Notes under the pieces: model-generated
Database searches by the model: none
Told to the model about the DNA's origin: nothing
The model's input: the letters and a program-made list of their open reading frames with translations, nothing else
Position numbers and translations under genes: made by a program
Part shown: positions 35,729-44,017 of the stretch, piece by piece
How positions within the stretch are numbered: position 1 is the first letter of the stretch
Layout: each line of letters begins with the position of its first letter
DNA from: Mycolicibacterium agri
GTDB taxonomy: Bacteria; Actinomycetota; Actinomycetes; Mycobacteriales; Mycobacteriaceae
Assembly: GCF_002553505.1 (NCBI RefSeq)
Contig: NZ_PDCP01000024.1
Span: 26,810-90,809, forward strand
DNA: 64,000 nucleotides
Direction of reading: 5' to 3'

Positions 35729-36235
35729 GTGGACATCGAGCATCCCGAAACGCCAGGGCGATGGGATGTACACCGCAACGAGACGGAAGCTCAACGCCTG
35801 GACCGCAATTGGGCAAGCTTGTTGCAAGAGTTGCGGGTCACCCAGACCGGGGTTCAGCTGCTCACCGGCTTCCTTCTGATGCTGCCGTTCCAAGAGCGCT
35901 TCGCGGAACTCGACGACCAGATGCGGCTGGTCTACCTTGCCACGGTCATGTGCTCGATCGGCTCGACCCTTCTGCTTCTCGCGCCGGTCGGCATGCACCG
36001 CGTGCTTTTCCGCAGGCGCCGGCTCGACGCGATCGTGGCGACCTCACATTTGTGGGCGATCGCCGGTCTGGCTTTGCTCGGTCTGGCGCTGTCCGGGGTC
36101 GGTGTCGTCATCTTCGATGCGGTGATCGGTAGAACCGCTGCGTGGATCGCGGGAGGCTGCATACTCACCGCGTTCGTTTCCTTTTGGTTCCTTCTCCCGC
36201 TGCCCTTTCGACGTCACCGGCCCAAGACTTACTAA
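35729..36235 (+). CDS. DUF6328-family membrane protein
   Basis: About 168 residues. A soluble N-terminus with [20 protein letters not shown], typical of DUF6328 in actinobacteria, precedes four hydrophobic helices ([54 protein letters not shown]; a last one at the C-terminus). GTG 35729 was chosen; ATG 35657 in frame would leave only 2 bp to the divergent xylulokinase start. The function is unknown. Confidence 0.72.
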   Translation: MDIEHPETPGRWDVHRNETEAQRLDRNWASLLQELRVTQTGVQLLTGFLLMLPFQERFAELDDQMRLVYLATVMCSIGSTLLLLAPVGMHRVLFRRRRLDAIVATSHLWAIAGLALLGLALSGVGVVIFDAVIGRTAAWIAGGCILTAFVSFWFLLPLPFRRHRPKTY

Positions 36236-36285
36236 GACCCACTCGCCACTGTTTGTGAAGCGGTGGCCGCGGGAACCCCCGGTCC

Positions 36286-37272
36286 ATGTTGATCCGACGA
36301 ATCGCGCGTCCGCTCCTGTCAGTTGCATTCATCGGGCAGGGCGTGGACGCCCTGCGGAATCCGAAACCCGCCGCCGACGTGGCGCGCCCGGCCCTGGAGG
36401 GCATGCGTCAGCTGCCCGACCCGATCGGACCGAACGTGCCGGCCGACGCCGAGACGTTCGCGCGCATCAACGCCGCCGTGCAGATCGGCGGCGGCCTGTT
36501 GCTCGCTACCGGCAAGATGCCTCGACTGGCTTCGGCGGCACTGGCATTCACCGTCATACCGGGCAGCCTGAGCGGGCACATGTTCTGGAACGAGACCGAC
36601 CCGGAGCGCAAGGCCGACCAACGCCGCGCGTTCATGACCGACCTCAGCCTGCTCGGCGGGCTGGTGATCGCCGCAGTCGACACCGAGGGCAAGCCCTCAC
36701 TGGGCTGGCGTGGTCGTCGCGCAGCGCGCAAGGTCTCCGGGGCGGTGACCGCTGCGTTGCCGGTTGGCGCCGCATCCGGCGCGGCATCGGGCGGAGCGCT
36801 GGCCGACAGTGCGTTCGCCGAGAAGGTGGGGCATGGGCTGCAGGTGGCGAAGGAGCGCGGAGCCGAGCTTGCGGCGGCGACCAAAGTGCACGGAGCCGAG
36901 CTTGCGGCGGCGACCAAAGTGCACGGAGCCGAGCTTGCGGAACTCGCCCGTGAGCGGGGACCCGAGTTCGCCGAAGTCGCCCGCGGACGCGCCGCCGAAC
37001 TCGCCGAACTCGCCCGTGAGCGCGGACCCGAGTTCGCCGAAGTCGCCCGCGGACGCGCCGCTGTGGTGGCCGAGCGCGCCAGGGAACGTGCACCCGAGAT
37101 CGCCGACGCCGCCCGCGGACGCGCAGCCGAAGTCGCGGATGCGGCTCGCGAGCGAGGGCCGGAACTGGCCACCGTCGCGCGCGGACGCGCAGCCGAATTG
37201 GCAGGCACCGCGAAGACACAGACGAAGCACGCGAAGAAGCAGGCCAAAAAGCAGCGTCGGCGCTGGAGCTGA
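36286..37272 (+). CDS. DoxX-family membrane protein with long repetitive charged C-terminal tail
   Basis: A 328-residue protein. Residues 1 to about 140 are a DoxX domain with four helices (LIRRIARPLLSVAFIGQGVDALRNP; INAAVQIGGGLLLATGK; the FMTDLSLLGGLVIAAVD helix). From about 185 to 310 the chain is almost wholly Ala, Glu and Arg in near repeats: two exact copies of an 11-residue unit (GAELAAATKVH), then about 19-residue units of the type ELARERGPEFAEVARGRAA. It ends in a Lys-rich tail. The tail should be a long amphipathic helix or coiled coil, perhaps binding membrane or nucleic acid. No function is assigned. Confidence 0.78.
   Translation: MLIRRIARPLLSVAFIGQGVDALRNPKPAADVARPALEGMRQLPDPIGPNVPADAETFARINAAVQIGGGLLLATGKMPRLASAALAFTVIPGSLSGHMFWNETDPERKADQRRAFMTDLSLLGGLVIAAVDTEGKPSLGWRGRRAARKVSGAVTAALPVGAASGAASGGALADSAFAEKVGHGLQVAKERGAELAAATKVHGAELAAATKVHGAELAELARERGPEFAEVARGRAAELAELARERGPEFAEVARGRAAVVAERARERAPEIADAARGRAAEVADAARERGPELATVARGRAAELAGTAKTQTKHAKKQAKKQRRRWS
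36859..36940 (+). repeat. 33-bp tandem repeat in DoxX gene tail
   Basis: A 33-bp unit is exactly repeated at 36859-36891 and 36892-36924, with a partial third copy to 36940. Longer near repeats (about 57-66 bp) continue to about 37060. All keep the reading frame. Confidence 0.9.
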
Positions 37273-37342
37273 GTCACTCCGCTGCCCCGCTGCCGGACGG
37301 TAGATTGGCGCTACCGATCACCAGTGGAGGCTCAGGAGCGAT

Positions 37343-37834
37343 ATGACGACCGATCCGACGCCAGGACCGCACGGCAGCGACCCGAGGGGCTATCCCCCGC
37401 CGTTTCCCACAAACCTTCAGCCGGCCGGATTGGTGGTTCGCTTCTTCGCCCGGCTGATCGACGGGATCATCGTCGGGATCATCAGCCTGCTGCTGTTCTT
37501 CGTCACCGACACGCTGTCCAACTACTGGGTCACCGGCCTCTTCACCGGGCTGCTGACGTTCATCTACTTCGTGGCTTTCGAGACCGCTCAGGGTTGGACG
37601 CCCGGCAAGAAGCTGCTCGGTCTGCGCGTGAATGGGCCCGCCGGGGCGCCGAAACCGACGGCCGCGCAGTCGGCGGTCCGCAATGTGTGGACCTTGCTGC
37701 CGATCATCCCGTTCATCGGTGGCCTGCTTGGCGTCATCGCCATCCTGGTCATCGCGGTGACCATCAGCGGCAGCTCGACCAAGCAGGGCAAGCACGACGA
37801 ACTGGCGGGCGGGACCCAGGTGGTCAAGGGCTGA
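37343..37834 (+). CDS. RDD-family membrane protein
   Basis: A 163-residue protein from ATG 37343 with AGGAG six bases upstream. A Pro-rich N-terminus is followed by the RDD motif (VVRFFARLIDGIIVGII) and a second helix pair. A GWTPGKKLLGLRV segment is typical of the family. It is an inner-membrane protein of unknown function, possibly a transport component. It is convergent with the gluconate permease. Confidence 0.82.
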   Translation: MTTDPTPGPHGSDPRGYPPPFPTNLQPAGLVVRFFARLIDGIIVGIISLLLFFVTDTLSNYWVTGLFTGLLTFIYFVAFETAQGWTPGKKLLGLRVNGPAGAPKPTAAQSAVRNVWTLLPIIPFIGGLLGVIAILVIAVTISGSSTKQGKHDELAGGTQVVKG

Positions 37835-37856
37835 CCGCGGCCGTGCGTGCGTCCGG

Positions 37857-39323
37857 TCAAATCACCAGCCCGAGCAGCAGCACCAGGACGAGACCGACCA
37901 CCGACAGCACGGTCTCCATGATCGACCAGGACTTGATGGTCTGACCGACGCTCATCCCGAAGTATTCCTTCACCAGCCAGAAGCCGGCGTCGTTCACGTG
38001 CGAGAAGAACAGCGAGCCTGCGCCGACCGCCAGCACGATGAGCGAGACCTGCCCGGTGCTCATGCCCTCGGTGAGGCTGAGCATCAACGCCGAGGCGGTG
38101 ATGGTCGCGACGGTCGCCGAGCCCGTGGCGAGGCGAATCAGCACGGCGAGCACCCAGGCCAGCAGGATTGTCGAAATATTCGCGGCTGTGGCCCATTCCG
38201 CGAGTTTCGTGCCGATGCCGGTGTCCACGAGAACCTGTTTGAAACCGCCACCGGCGGCGACGATCAGGATGATGCCCGCAACGGGCGGCAGTGACGTCTC
38301 CAGGCACCTGGTGATCTGGTCGCGGGTCATCGACGCGCCGCGACCCAGCGTGAAGATGCCGACGATGACGGCGATCAGCAGCGCCATCAGCGGGCGGCCC
38401 AGGATGTCGAAAGTCTGCCGCAGCCAATTGCTTTCGTCTGCGATGAAGATGTCGACGAGGGCCTTGCCCATCATTAGGGCAACGGGCAGCAGAACCGAGA
38501 ACAGCGTGATGCCGAATGACGGGCGCTGCAGTTGCCGGGTGGCGGTCCGGGTTGCGGCGCCGCCGCCCTCGGCTTCCACCTCACCCGCTGCGGCCCCGAC
38601 TCCTCCATTGCCGGAGAAGTCATCGGCCGCAAAGCGGTCCGGCACGTCGAGGACGACCCACCGGCCTGCGAGACGCCCGAACAACGGGCCCGCGACGATC
38701 ACGGTCGGGATCGCAACGGCGACGCCGAGAGCCAGTGTGACGCCAAGGTCCGCGCCGAGCAGGTCGATCGCGGTGAGCGGCCCGGGGTGCGGCGGCACCA
38801 GCCCGTGCATGGCCGAAAGGCCTGCGAGAGCGGGGATTCCGACTGTGATGAGCGACAGTTGCGAACGTTTGGCGACCAGGTAGATGACCGGCATCAGCAG
38901 CACAAGGCCGATCTCGAAGAACATCGGCAGGCCGATGATCGCCCCCACCAGCGCCATCGCCCACGGCAGGGCCCGCGGCGATGCGTGGCCGACGATGGTG
39001 TCGACGATCTCGTCGGCGCCTCCGGAGTCGGCGAGCAGTTTGGCGAACATCGCGCCGAGTGCGATCAGGATGCCCACCCCGGCGGCGGTGCTGCCGAAGC
39101 CGTCGCCGAACGACTCAAGGACGTCACCGATGTTGACGCCGGCCACCAGGCCGACGGTCAGGGCGCCGAAGATCAGGGCAAGGAACGGATGCAGCTTGGT
39201 GATCGTGATCAACACGACGATCAGCGCGATGCCCGCTAGCGCGGCGAGCACCAACTGCCAGCCGGCGGCGACGGGTTCGGCCAACTCTGGTTCGGCCGCC
39301 AAGACGGTGAGTGCCGGGGTCAT
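37857..39323 (-). CDS. gntP: GntP-family gluconate:H+ symporter
   Basis: A 488-residue membrane protein with about 12 helices. KLHPFLALIFGALTVGL, the early DVLESFGDGFGSTAAGVG and the MHGLVPPHPGPL motif are characteristic of GntP. ATG 39323 overlaps the gluconokinase stop (ATGA) with AGGAG five bases upstream, so import and phosphorylation are coupled. A roughly 50-residue hydrophilic insert lies mid-protein (DFSGNGGVGAAAGEVEAEGG). Confidence 0.9.
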   Translation of the reverse strand: MTPALTVLAAEPELAEPVAAGWQLVLAALAGIALIVVLITITKLHPFLALIFGALTVGLVAGVNIGDVLESFGDGFGSTAAGVGILIALGAMFAKLLADSGGADEIVDTIVGHASPRALPWAMALVGAIIGLPMFFEIGLVLLMPVIYLVAKRSQLSLITVGIPALAGLSAMHGLVPPHPGPLTAIDLLGADLGVTLALGVAVAIPTVIVAGPLFGRLAGRWVVLDVPDRFAADDFSGNGGVGAAAGEVEAEGGGAATRTATRQLQRPSFGITLFSVLLPVALMMGKALVDIFIADESNWLRQTFDILGRPLMALLIAVIVGIFTLGRGASMTRDQITRCLETSLPPVAGIILIVAAGGGFKQVLVDTGIGTKLAEWATAANISTILLAWVLAVLIRLATGSATVATITASALMLSLTEGMSTGQVSLIVLAVGAGSLFFSHVNDAGFWLVKEYFGMSVGQTIKSWSIMETVLSVVGLVLVLLLGLVI

Positions 39324-39838
39324 TTCTTCTCCTGTTCCGTTGCGCCAGAAGCGGATAACTCGACGTAGTCATCGACGATGGCGTCGATGCTTTGATCGAC
39401 GTCGATGGTGACGCCGCGCTCGTCGGGCTCAAGTGGCTCCAACGTGTCGAACTGCGACGCCAGCAGCGACGGAGGCATGAAGTGGCCGGGGCGGCTGGCC
39501 TGGCGACGCGTGATCACCTCCGGCGACCCGGACAGGTGAAGCAGGATCACGTCGGGACAGTGCCTGCGAAGTTGGTCGCGGTACTTGCGCTTGAGCGCCG
39601 AGCAGCTCATCACCCCACCGTCGGTGCAATGGGCGGCGAGCCACTCGCCGATGGCTTCCAACCACGGGTAGCGGTCGTCGTCGTTGAGCGGCTGACCGGC
39701 GGTCATCTTGTCGATGTTCGCCTGCGGATGGAAGTCATCGGCGTCGGCGAACGGGACCCGAAGACGCTGCGCCAGCGCGGCGCCCACCGTCGACTTCCCG
39801 GAGCCGGACACGCCCATGACGACGATTGGTGACCCCAT
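39320..39838 (-). CDS. gntK: gluconokinase
   Basis: A 172-residue P-loop kinase: VMGVSGSGKST (Walker A), FADADDFHPQANIDKM, GQPLNDDDRYPWLEAI and CSALKRKYRDQLR are classic GntK motifs. It makes 6-phosphogluconate from gluconate with ATP in the cytosol. ATG 39838 is taken; a GTG nine bases upstream is in frame. It is divergent from a GntR regulator. Confidence 0.92.
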   Translation of the reverse strand: MGSPIVVMGVSGSGKSTVGAALAQRLRVPFADADDFHPQANIDKMTAGQPLNDDDRYPWLEAIGEWLAAHCTDGGVMSCSALKRKYRDQLRRHCPDVILLHLSGSPEVITRRQASRPGHFMPPSLLASQFDTLEPLEPDERGVTIDVDQSIDAIVDDYVELSASGATEQEKK

Positions 39839-39858
39839 CCACTCCACCTACCCGGTTG

Positions 39859-39949
39859 TGTGTGACGTCACACAGCGTGCACTAAAAGTCATATTATTGC
39901 AAGAGGATCACAAGAAAACTATGTTGATAGCTTCGCTTAGCAAAGCTAT
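39859..39949. promoter_or_regulatory. two palindromes in the gntK-gntR divergent promoter region
   Basis: A perfect 16-bp palindrome, TGTGTGACGTCACACA (39859-39874), and a 7-bp-arm inverted repeat, ATAGCTT-N9-AAGCTAT (39927-39949), lie in the 125-bp A/T-richer gap. The second is 15 bp before the regulator start and suits an autoregulatory operator. The first does not have the spacing of the mycobacterial CRP site. Confidence 0.55.
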
Positions 39950-39963
39950 GACAGGATGTATGC

Positions 39964-40689
39964 GTGGCTTCGCCATCAAACGTCGGCGCCGTGCATCGCA
40001 ACCTGCTGTCCGCATTGGGCACGGGCATTGCGTCCGGGAGGTATGCGCCGGGCGAGGTGGTCACCCTCGAGGGAGTCAGCGCTGAGTACGGCGTCTCCCG
40101 CAGCGTCGTGCGCGAAGCGATCCGGGTGCTCGAGTCGATGGGCATGGTCGCGTCCCGCCGCCGGGTCGGCATCACGATTCAGCCGTCCGACAAATGGAAC
40201 GTCTTCGATCCACTGCTGATCCGCTGGCGGCTGGAATCCGATGACCGCGCGGCGGTCTTGGTGTCGCTGTCGGAACTGCGCCGCGGTTTCGAACCCACCG
40301 CCGCGGCGTTGGCGGCCCGCCGCGCCAACCCGCATCAATGCCGGATCATGGCGGCCGCGGTGTCGGACATGGTCGTGCACGGAAGGTCTGGCGACCTGGA
40401 GTCTTATCTGCAGGCGGACAAGGTCTTTCATCGCACACTGTTGGAAGCCAGCGGCAATGAGATGTTCCGCGCGCTCAACGACGTGGTGGCCGAGATCCTG
40501 ACCGGCCGCACGCACCACCACATGATGCCCGCGACACCGAATCCGGCGGCGATCGTGTTGCACGACGAGGTGGCCCGCGCGATCCGGATGCGCGACGAGG
40601 CCGCCGCCGAACGCGCCATGCGCGAGATCATCGACGAGGCGGCCGCGGCGGTGGCCGATGAGTTCTCCGCCGACCGCGAGGCCAACTAG
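39964..40689 (+). CDS. GntR/FadR-subfamily regulator of gluconate genes
   Basis: A 241-residue protein from GTG 39964 with AGGA seven bases upstream. The winged helix has the GntR signature (LEGVSAEYGVSRSVVREAIRVLESMGMV). An FCD ligand domain follows, with Asp and His positions usual for metal-assisted carboxylate binding (LQADKVFHRTLLEASGNEMF). Divergence from gntK-gntP points to gluconate or 6-phosphogluconate as effector. Confidence 0.88.
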   Translation: MASPSNVGAVHRNLLSALGTGIASGRYAPGEVVTLEGVSAEYGVSRSVVREAIRVLESMGMVASRRRVGITIQPSDKWNVFDPLLIRWRLESDDRAAVLVSLSELRRGFEPTAAALAARRANPHQCRIMAAAVSDMVVHGRSGDLESYLQADKVFHRTLLEASGNEMFRALNDVVAEILTGRTHHHMMPATPNPAAIVLHDEVARAIRMRDEAAAERAMREIIDEAAAAVADEFSADREAN

Positions 40690-40796
40690 CCGCGAGTGTG
40701 CAGATCCCGACGGCTGCGCGGCGTGTCGCGTACGACACCGCAATCGCGGCGGCGGGCGGCGCGTACCCGGCCGGGGCCGTCGGTGATACTGGCCTG

Positions 40797-41678
40797 GTGA
40801 GTCGACAACCTCAACTGGCGCGTCGCTTCTATGACCGGTTCGAACCAGTGCACGCGGTGACGTACTTTTCGCCGGAGAGTCGCGCGGCATTCGACGACGT
40901 CGGTTACCGCGGATTCTGGATGGGCTACTTCGCCGGCCGGTCCGCGCCGCTGGGCCGGGTCGCGCCCGGAGTCGTCACCGCGCTGTTCTACAACTTCGCC
41001 GCGAGCCGGGTCGCCAAGGCGTTGCCCGCCGCGTGGGAAATCGCTTCTCCCGACGCCGCATTGCGCGCCCGCGAGGATTCGGCCGTTGCGGCGCTGCGGC
41101 GCTACGGCCTCACCGACGATACGGTGGCCCGGGCCGCCGAACTGGCAGCGAAGGCGGCCCGCTCCGCCCCGGTCGACGGCAGGCCGCTGTTCGCGGCGAA
41201 CGCGGCACTTTCCTGGCCCACCGAGCCGCTGCCGAAGCTGTGGCACGCCGTCACGCTGCTGCGCGAACAGCGCGGCGATGCGCACGTGGCGGTGCTGGCG
41301 GCATCGAACGTGTCGGGGCGCGAAGCCAATGTGTTGCACGCTGCCGCGGGGCGCGTCCCGCCCGAGATGATCATGCGCAGCCGCGATTACGACGACAAGC
41401 AGTGGCGCCACTATCAGAATCGGCTGGCCGAGCGCGGACTGCTCGACGGCGACGGCGCTTTGACCGCTGCAGGGCGGGAATTCAAGCAGCACATCGAGAA
41501 CACCACCGATGCGCTGGCGCTGAGCGCACTCGACGGCCTCGAGGACGCCGAGGTCGAGGAGCTGTTCCGAACGCTCACGCCGATCACCAGGGCGGTTGTC
41601 GCGGGCGGTGACATTCCGGCAGCCACCCCCATGGGCTTGAGCCGCGATGACCTCGATGACGACAGCGCGCGGCTGTAG
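40797..41678 (+). CDS. SCO6745-family protein (winged-helix-like)
   Basis: About 293 residues from GTG 40797 (MSRQPQLARRFYDRFEPVHAVTYFSPES). The sequence matches my recollection of the actinobacterial SCO6745 family: GFWMGYFAGRSAPLG, then LFYNFAASRVAKALP. The C-terminal part (NRLAERGLLDGDGALTAAGREFKQHIENTTD) looks like a MarR-type winged helix. The frame is open upstream to 40698, but that part lacks family character. Function unknown; it ends 2 bp from a convergent gene. Confidence 0.78.
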   Translation: MSRQPQLARRFYDRFEPVHAVTYFSPESRAAFDDVGYRGFWMGYFAGRSAPLGRVAPGVVTALFYNFAASRVAKALPAAWEIASPDAALRAREDSAVAALRRYGLTDDTVARAAELAAKAARSAPVDGRPLFAANAALSWPTEPLPKLWHAVTLLREQRGDAHVAVLAASNVSGREANVLHAAAGRVPPEMIMRSRDYDDKQWRHYQNRLAERGLLDGDGALTAAGREFKQHIENTTDALALSALDGLEDAEVEELFRTLTPITRAVVAGGDIPAATPMGLSRDDLDDDSARL

Positions 41679-41680
41679 TG

Positions 41681-42016
41681 CTACGACTTGACGGGGTCGT
41701 GTCCCCAGTTCATCAGCGAATAGCGCCACGCGGTGTCGGAGATGTCACCGGAAGGGCGTTGCGCCAGATGTCGTCTCGTGTACCCCACGACCTTGCGCAT
41801 GTGTGCGTAGTCGCCATCGGACAGCTCTGATTTCTTGGCGTTGAGGATCTTGACGATGTGGCGGCCGCTTTCGTGGCCCGTCGACTCGCCGCCGTCGGAC
41901 TTCTGACCGACCGAATTCGACTCGTCGCTCGCCAACCACTTCTCCAGTTCAGCGGCGGTCATGTTGACGGCCTCGTGAAAGTCCTTCCACGTGTCGGCGT
42001 TGTCATCGGCGGCCAT
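41681..42016 (-). CDS. DUF3140-family protein
   Basis: A 111-residue hydrophilic protein. The N-terminal FHEAVNMTAAELEKWLASDES and the central GHESGRHIVKILNAKK are typical of DUF3140, a DNA-binding-annotated family of unknown role. ATG 42016 with GAGGA upstream. It is the last gene of the run quinone reductase, sigma factor, DUF2945, DUF3140. Confidence 0.82.
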   Translation of the reverse strand: MAADDNADTWKDFHEAVNMTAAELEKWLASDESNSVGQKSDGGESTGHESGRHIVKILNAKKSELSDGDYAHMRKVVGYTRRHLAQRPSGDISDTAWRYSLMNWGHDPVKS

Positions 42017-42019
42017 CGG

Positions 42020-42244
42020 TCATTTCCTCTTCAGCGCTTCGGGCTTGTGCACGGCGTCATTACCACTCTTGTCGCTGCGCACCCGGGATTGTGGCTCGTC
42101 CTTCGACGCGCGCACGGTACGGCCTGCGGCCTCGGTGTCGGAGGTGATCTTCTCCTCGACGGAGCCCTCGGCGGTGCTGCCATGGCTCTGCCACGTGACC
42201 TTGTCACCCTTCTTGAAGTCACCCGCTTCAAACTCTTTGCTCAT
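42020..42244 (-). CDS. DUF2945-family protein (Tudor-like)
   Basis: A 74-residue protein (MSKEFEAGDFKKGDKVTWQSHGSTAEGSVEEKI...) with a small beta-barrel pattern typical of DUF2945, often paired with DUF3140. A DGDKVTW-like strand and a Lys/Arg-rich C-terminus are visible. The frame is open upstream, but only ATG 42244 fits. Spacing of 3 bp to the next gene supports one operon. Confidence 0.83.
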   Translation of the reverse strand: MSKEFEAGDFKKGDKVTWQSHGSTAEGSVEEKITSDTEAAGRTVRASKDEPQSRVRSDKSGNDAVHKPEALKRK

Positions 42245-42254
42245 GCGGGGCGGG

Positions 42255-42848
42255 CTACCCCGTAAGCGGGCCTTTGACACCAGCAGATGGTTGTGCACTT
42301 TGTAGGAGTTTGCGCAGACGGCTTCTTCCCCGGTTGAGGCGTGAGACGACGGTGCCTTCGCAGCACGCCATGATCTCGGCGATCTCTCGGCACCGGAGTC
42401 CCTCGACGTGGTGGTAGTAGATTGCCAACCGGAACTGCTCCGGCAATGCCGCCAACGCGTCGGCGAGTTCGGTGTTCGGCAAGGCGTCGAGCGCATCGAG
42501 TTCGGCCGACCGCTGTCCGCGATCTCGAGCGCCGAGTTGCTGGTCGGTGAAGTGGTCGGTGAGGTACTCACTCGGCCGGTGTTGCTCGCGGCGCAGGCCG
42601 TTGATGTAGGTGTTGGTCATGATGCGAAACAGCCACGCCCGCATATTGGTTCCGTCGGCGAACGAGTTGAAGCCGATGTAAGCCCGCAGCACGGTTTCCT
42701 GCACGAGGTCTTCGGCGTCCACCGCGTTGCGGGTCAATTGGCGGGCCCTGCTGTGGAGTTGACTCATCAGTGGAAGCGCACTGTCGACGAACCGTCTTGC
42801 CAGCTCTGTGTCGCATGGTTGCCGGCCATGGCCGGGATGGGATGTCAT
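42255..42848 (-). CDS. ECF sigma factor, SigH-like
   Basis: A 197-residue sigma-70 family protein. Region 2 (DAEDLVQETVLRAYIGFNSFADGTNMRAWLF, about 48-80) and region 4 (FRLAIYYHHVEGLRCREIAEIM, then EGTVVSRLNRGRSRLRKLL) are intact, and the first matches mycobacterial SigH/SigE closely. ATG 42848 is used; GTG 42942-42944, in a GTGA overlap with the quinone-reductase stop, would add 32 basic residues. No anti-sigma gene with the HCC zinc motif is adjacent, unlike sigH-rshA. The operon is preceded by a composite element shared with four other units. Confidence 0.86.
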   Translation of the reverse strand: MTSHPGHGRQPCDTELARRFVDSALPLMSQLHSRARQLTRNAVDAEDLVQETVLRAYIGFNSFADGTNMRAWLFRIMTNTYINGLRREQHRPSEYLTDHFTDQQLGARDRGQRSAELDALDALPNTELADALAALPEQFRLAIYYHHVEGLRCREIAEIMACCEGTVVSRLNRGRSRLRKLLQSAQPSAGVKGPLTG

Positions 42849-42940
42849 CTCCCGGCTTTTCGGTTCAACCGAGCGATTCTGTGTTGCGGTGTCACCCGCA
42901 CCGTGTCGACGCCGGCGCGGTTCACTATCGGCACGGCGCG

Positions 42941-43861
42941 TCACTCCTCGGCCACGCGCAGGATCGTCTTGCCATGGACGCGCGTGTTAGGAGCGAACGC
43001 GGCGGGAGCGTCTTCGAGGGGCAGGACGGCACCGATCACGGGATTGAGCCGTCCGCTGCGTACCCGGGCCGCGAGTTCGACGAGACGGTCGCGATCGGGG
43101 TCGACAAGGAAGTAGAGCGCGCGACCGTCACGCGGCTGCTCCTGGGGTGGCTCGGCGATGGTGACGAGTGTTCCGCCGGCACGCACCGACGCGGCCGAGC
43201 GGGCGAGGATCTCTCCTCCGATGACGTCGAAGACCAGGTCGACTTCCCCTGCTTCTTCGAGCTTTTGGTTGTCGAGATCGATGAATGTGTGAACGCCGAG
43301 CGCGGCCGCCCGATCTCGGTCTGCGGTTCGACCGGTTCCGATGACGCGCGCGCCGACCTCGCGAGCAAGCTGCACTGCGACCGAACCGACCCCACCCGCG
43401 ACGCCGTGGATGAGGACCGTCTGTCCAGCGGCGAGGTGACCGTGGACGAACAGACCCTGCCAGGCGCTCAATCCGGAGATCGGCAGAGCCGCCGCCACGG
43501 TGTGGTCGATGTCGATGGGCAGCGGTGCGAGGTTGCGGGTTTCCACCGCGCAGTATTCGGCAAGCGAGCCGTTGCGCGCCCAGTCTGCGAGCCCGAACAC
43601 GCGTTGACCCACAGTGAATCCCGTGGTGCCGAAGCCCAATTCGACCACGACGCCGGACAACTCATGGCCAGGCACGCTGGGGGTACGGTCACGACCCGTG
43701 CGGTCGGTCCAGGTGTCCGGCCAGTCGAGTTCCCCGCGGGTGAAGCCGGCGGCGTGTACCTTGACGACGACCTCGTTCTCGGCCGGCTGAGGGTCGGGCA
43801 GATCCGTGAGCGTCAGACCGGAAACTCCGGCCTCGCGGTCTGAGACGGTGATGGCCTTCAT
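42941..43861 (-). CDS. NADP-dependent quinone oxidoreductase (MDR family)
   Basis: A 306-residue zinc-less medium-chain reductase: DWARNGSLAEYC, the HGVAGGVGSVAVQLAREVGARVIGT cofactor region (about 145-170), and C-terminal HGKTILRV. ATG 43861 with GGAAGGA six bases upstream. It would reduce quinones or alpha,beta-unsaturated carbonyls with NADPH. It is the first gene of the sigma-factor operon and sits about 115 bp downstream of composite element 1. Confidence 0.86.
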   Translation of the reverse strand: MKAITVSDREAGVSGLTLTDLPDPQPAENEVVVKVHAAGFTRGELDWPDTWTDRTGRDRTPSVPGHELSGVVVELGFGTTGFTVGQRVFGLADWARNGSLAEYCAVETRNLAPLPIDIDHTVAAALPISGLSAWQGLFVHGHLAAGQTVLIHGVAGGVGSVAVQLAREVGARVIGTGRTADRDRAAALGVHTFIDLDNQKLEEAGEVDLVFDVIGGEILARSAASVRAGGTLVTIAEPPQEQPRDGRALYFLVDPDRDRLVELAARVRSGRLNPVIGAVLPLEDAPAAFAPNTRVHGKTILRVAEE

Positions 43862-43975
43862 TGCGGGTCCTTCCTGTGTGCGGTGACCAAGGTTGCTCGG
43901 CATATCTGAGACGCCGCTTGAGGACCGGATGGCTCTGCTCGCGGCTCGAACCCCTGCTCACTATCTGGACTCACC

Positions 43976-44017
43976 GGGTGAACAGTCATCACCCATAGGC
44001 ACATCTCACCCGGGTGA
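43976..44017 (-). promoter_or_regulatory. composite regulatory element 1 (upstream of quinone reductase-sigma operon)
   Basis: Read on the minus strand: TCACCCGGGTGA (44017-44006), 11 bp, then GGGTGA-N7-TCACCC (43994-43976). The same layout occurs at four other sites in the window. Its distal end overlaps the stop codon of the RraA-like gene. Confidence 0.8.

Noticed and set aside
36859..37060. CRISPR-like array
   Set aside because: The repeats are contiguous, have no unique spacers and are in frame inside a coding gene.
39859..39874. CRP (Rv3676-type) binding site
   Set aside because: The palindrome has TGTGA and TCACA arms only two bases apart, not the six of the CRP consensus.
43976..44017. 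Composite element as a SigH-type or SigF-type promoter
   Set aside because: No GGAA-N16-20-GTT or GTTT-N15-18-GGGTA pattern is shared by the five copies; symmetry fits protein-dimer binding better.
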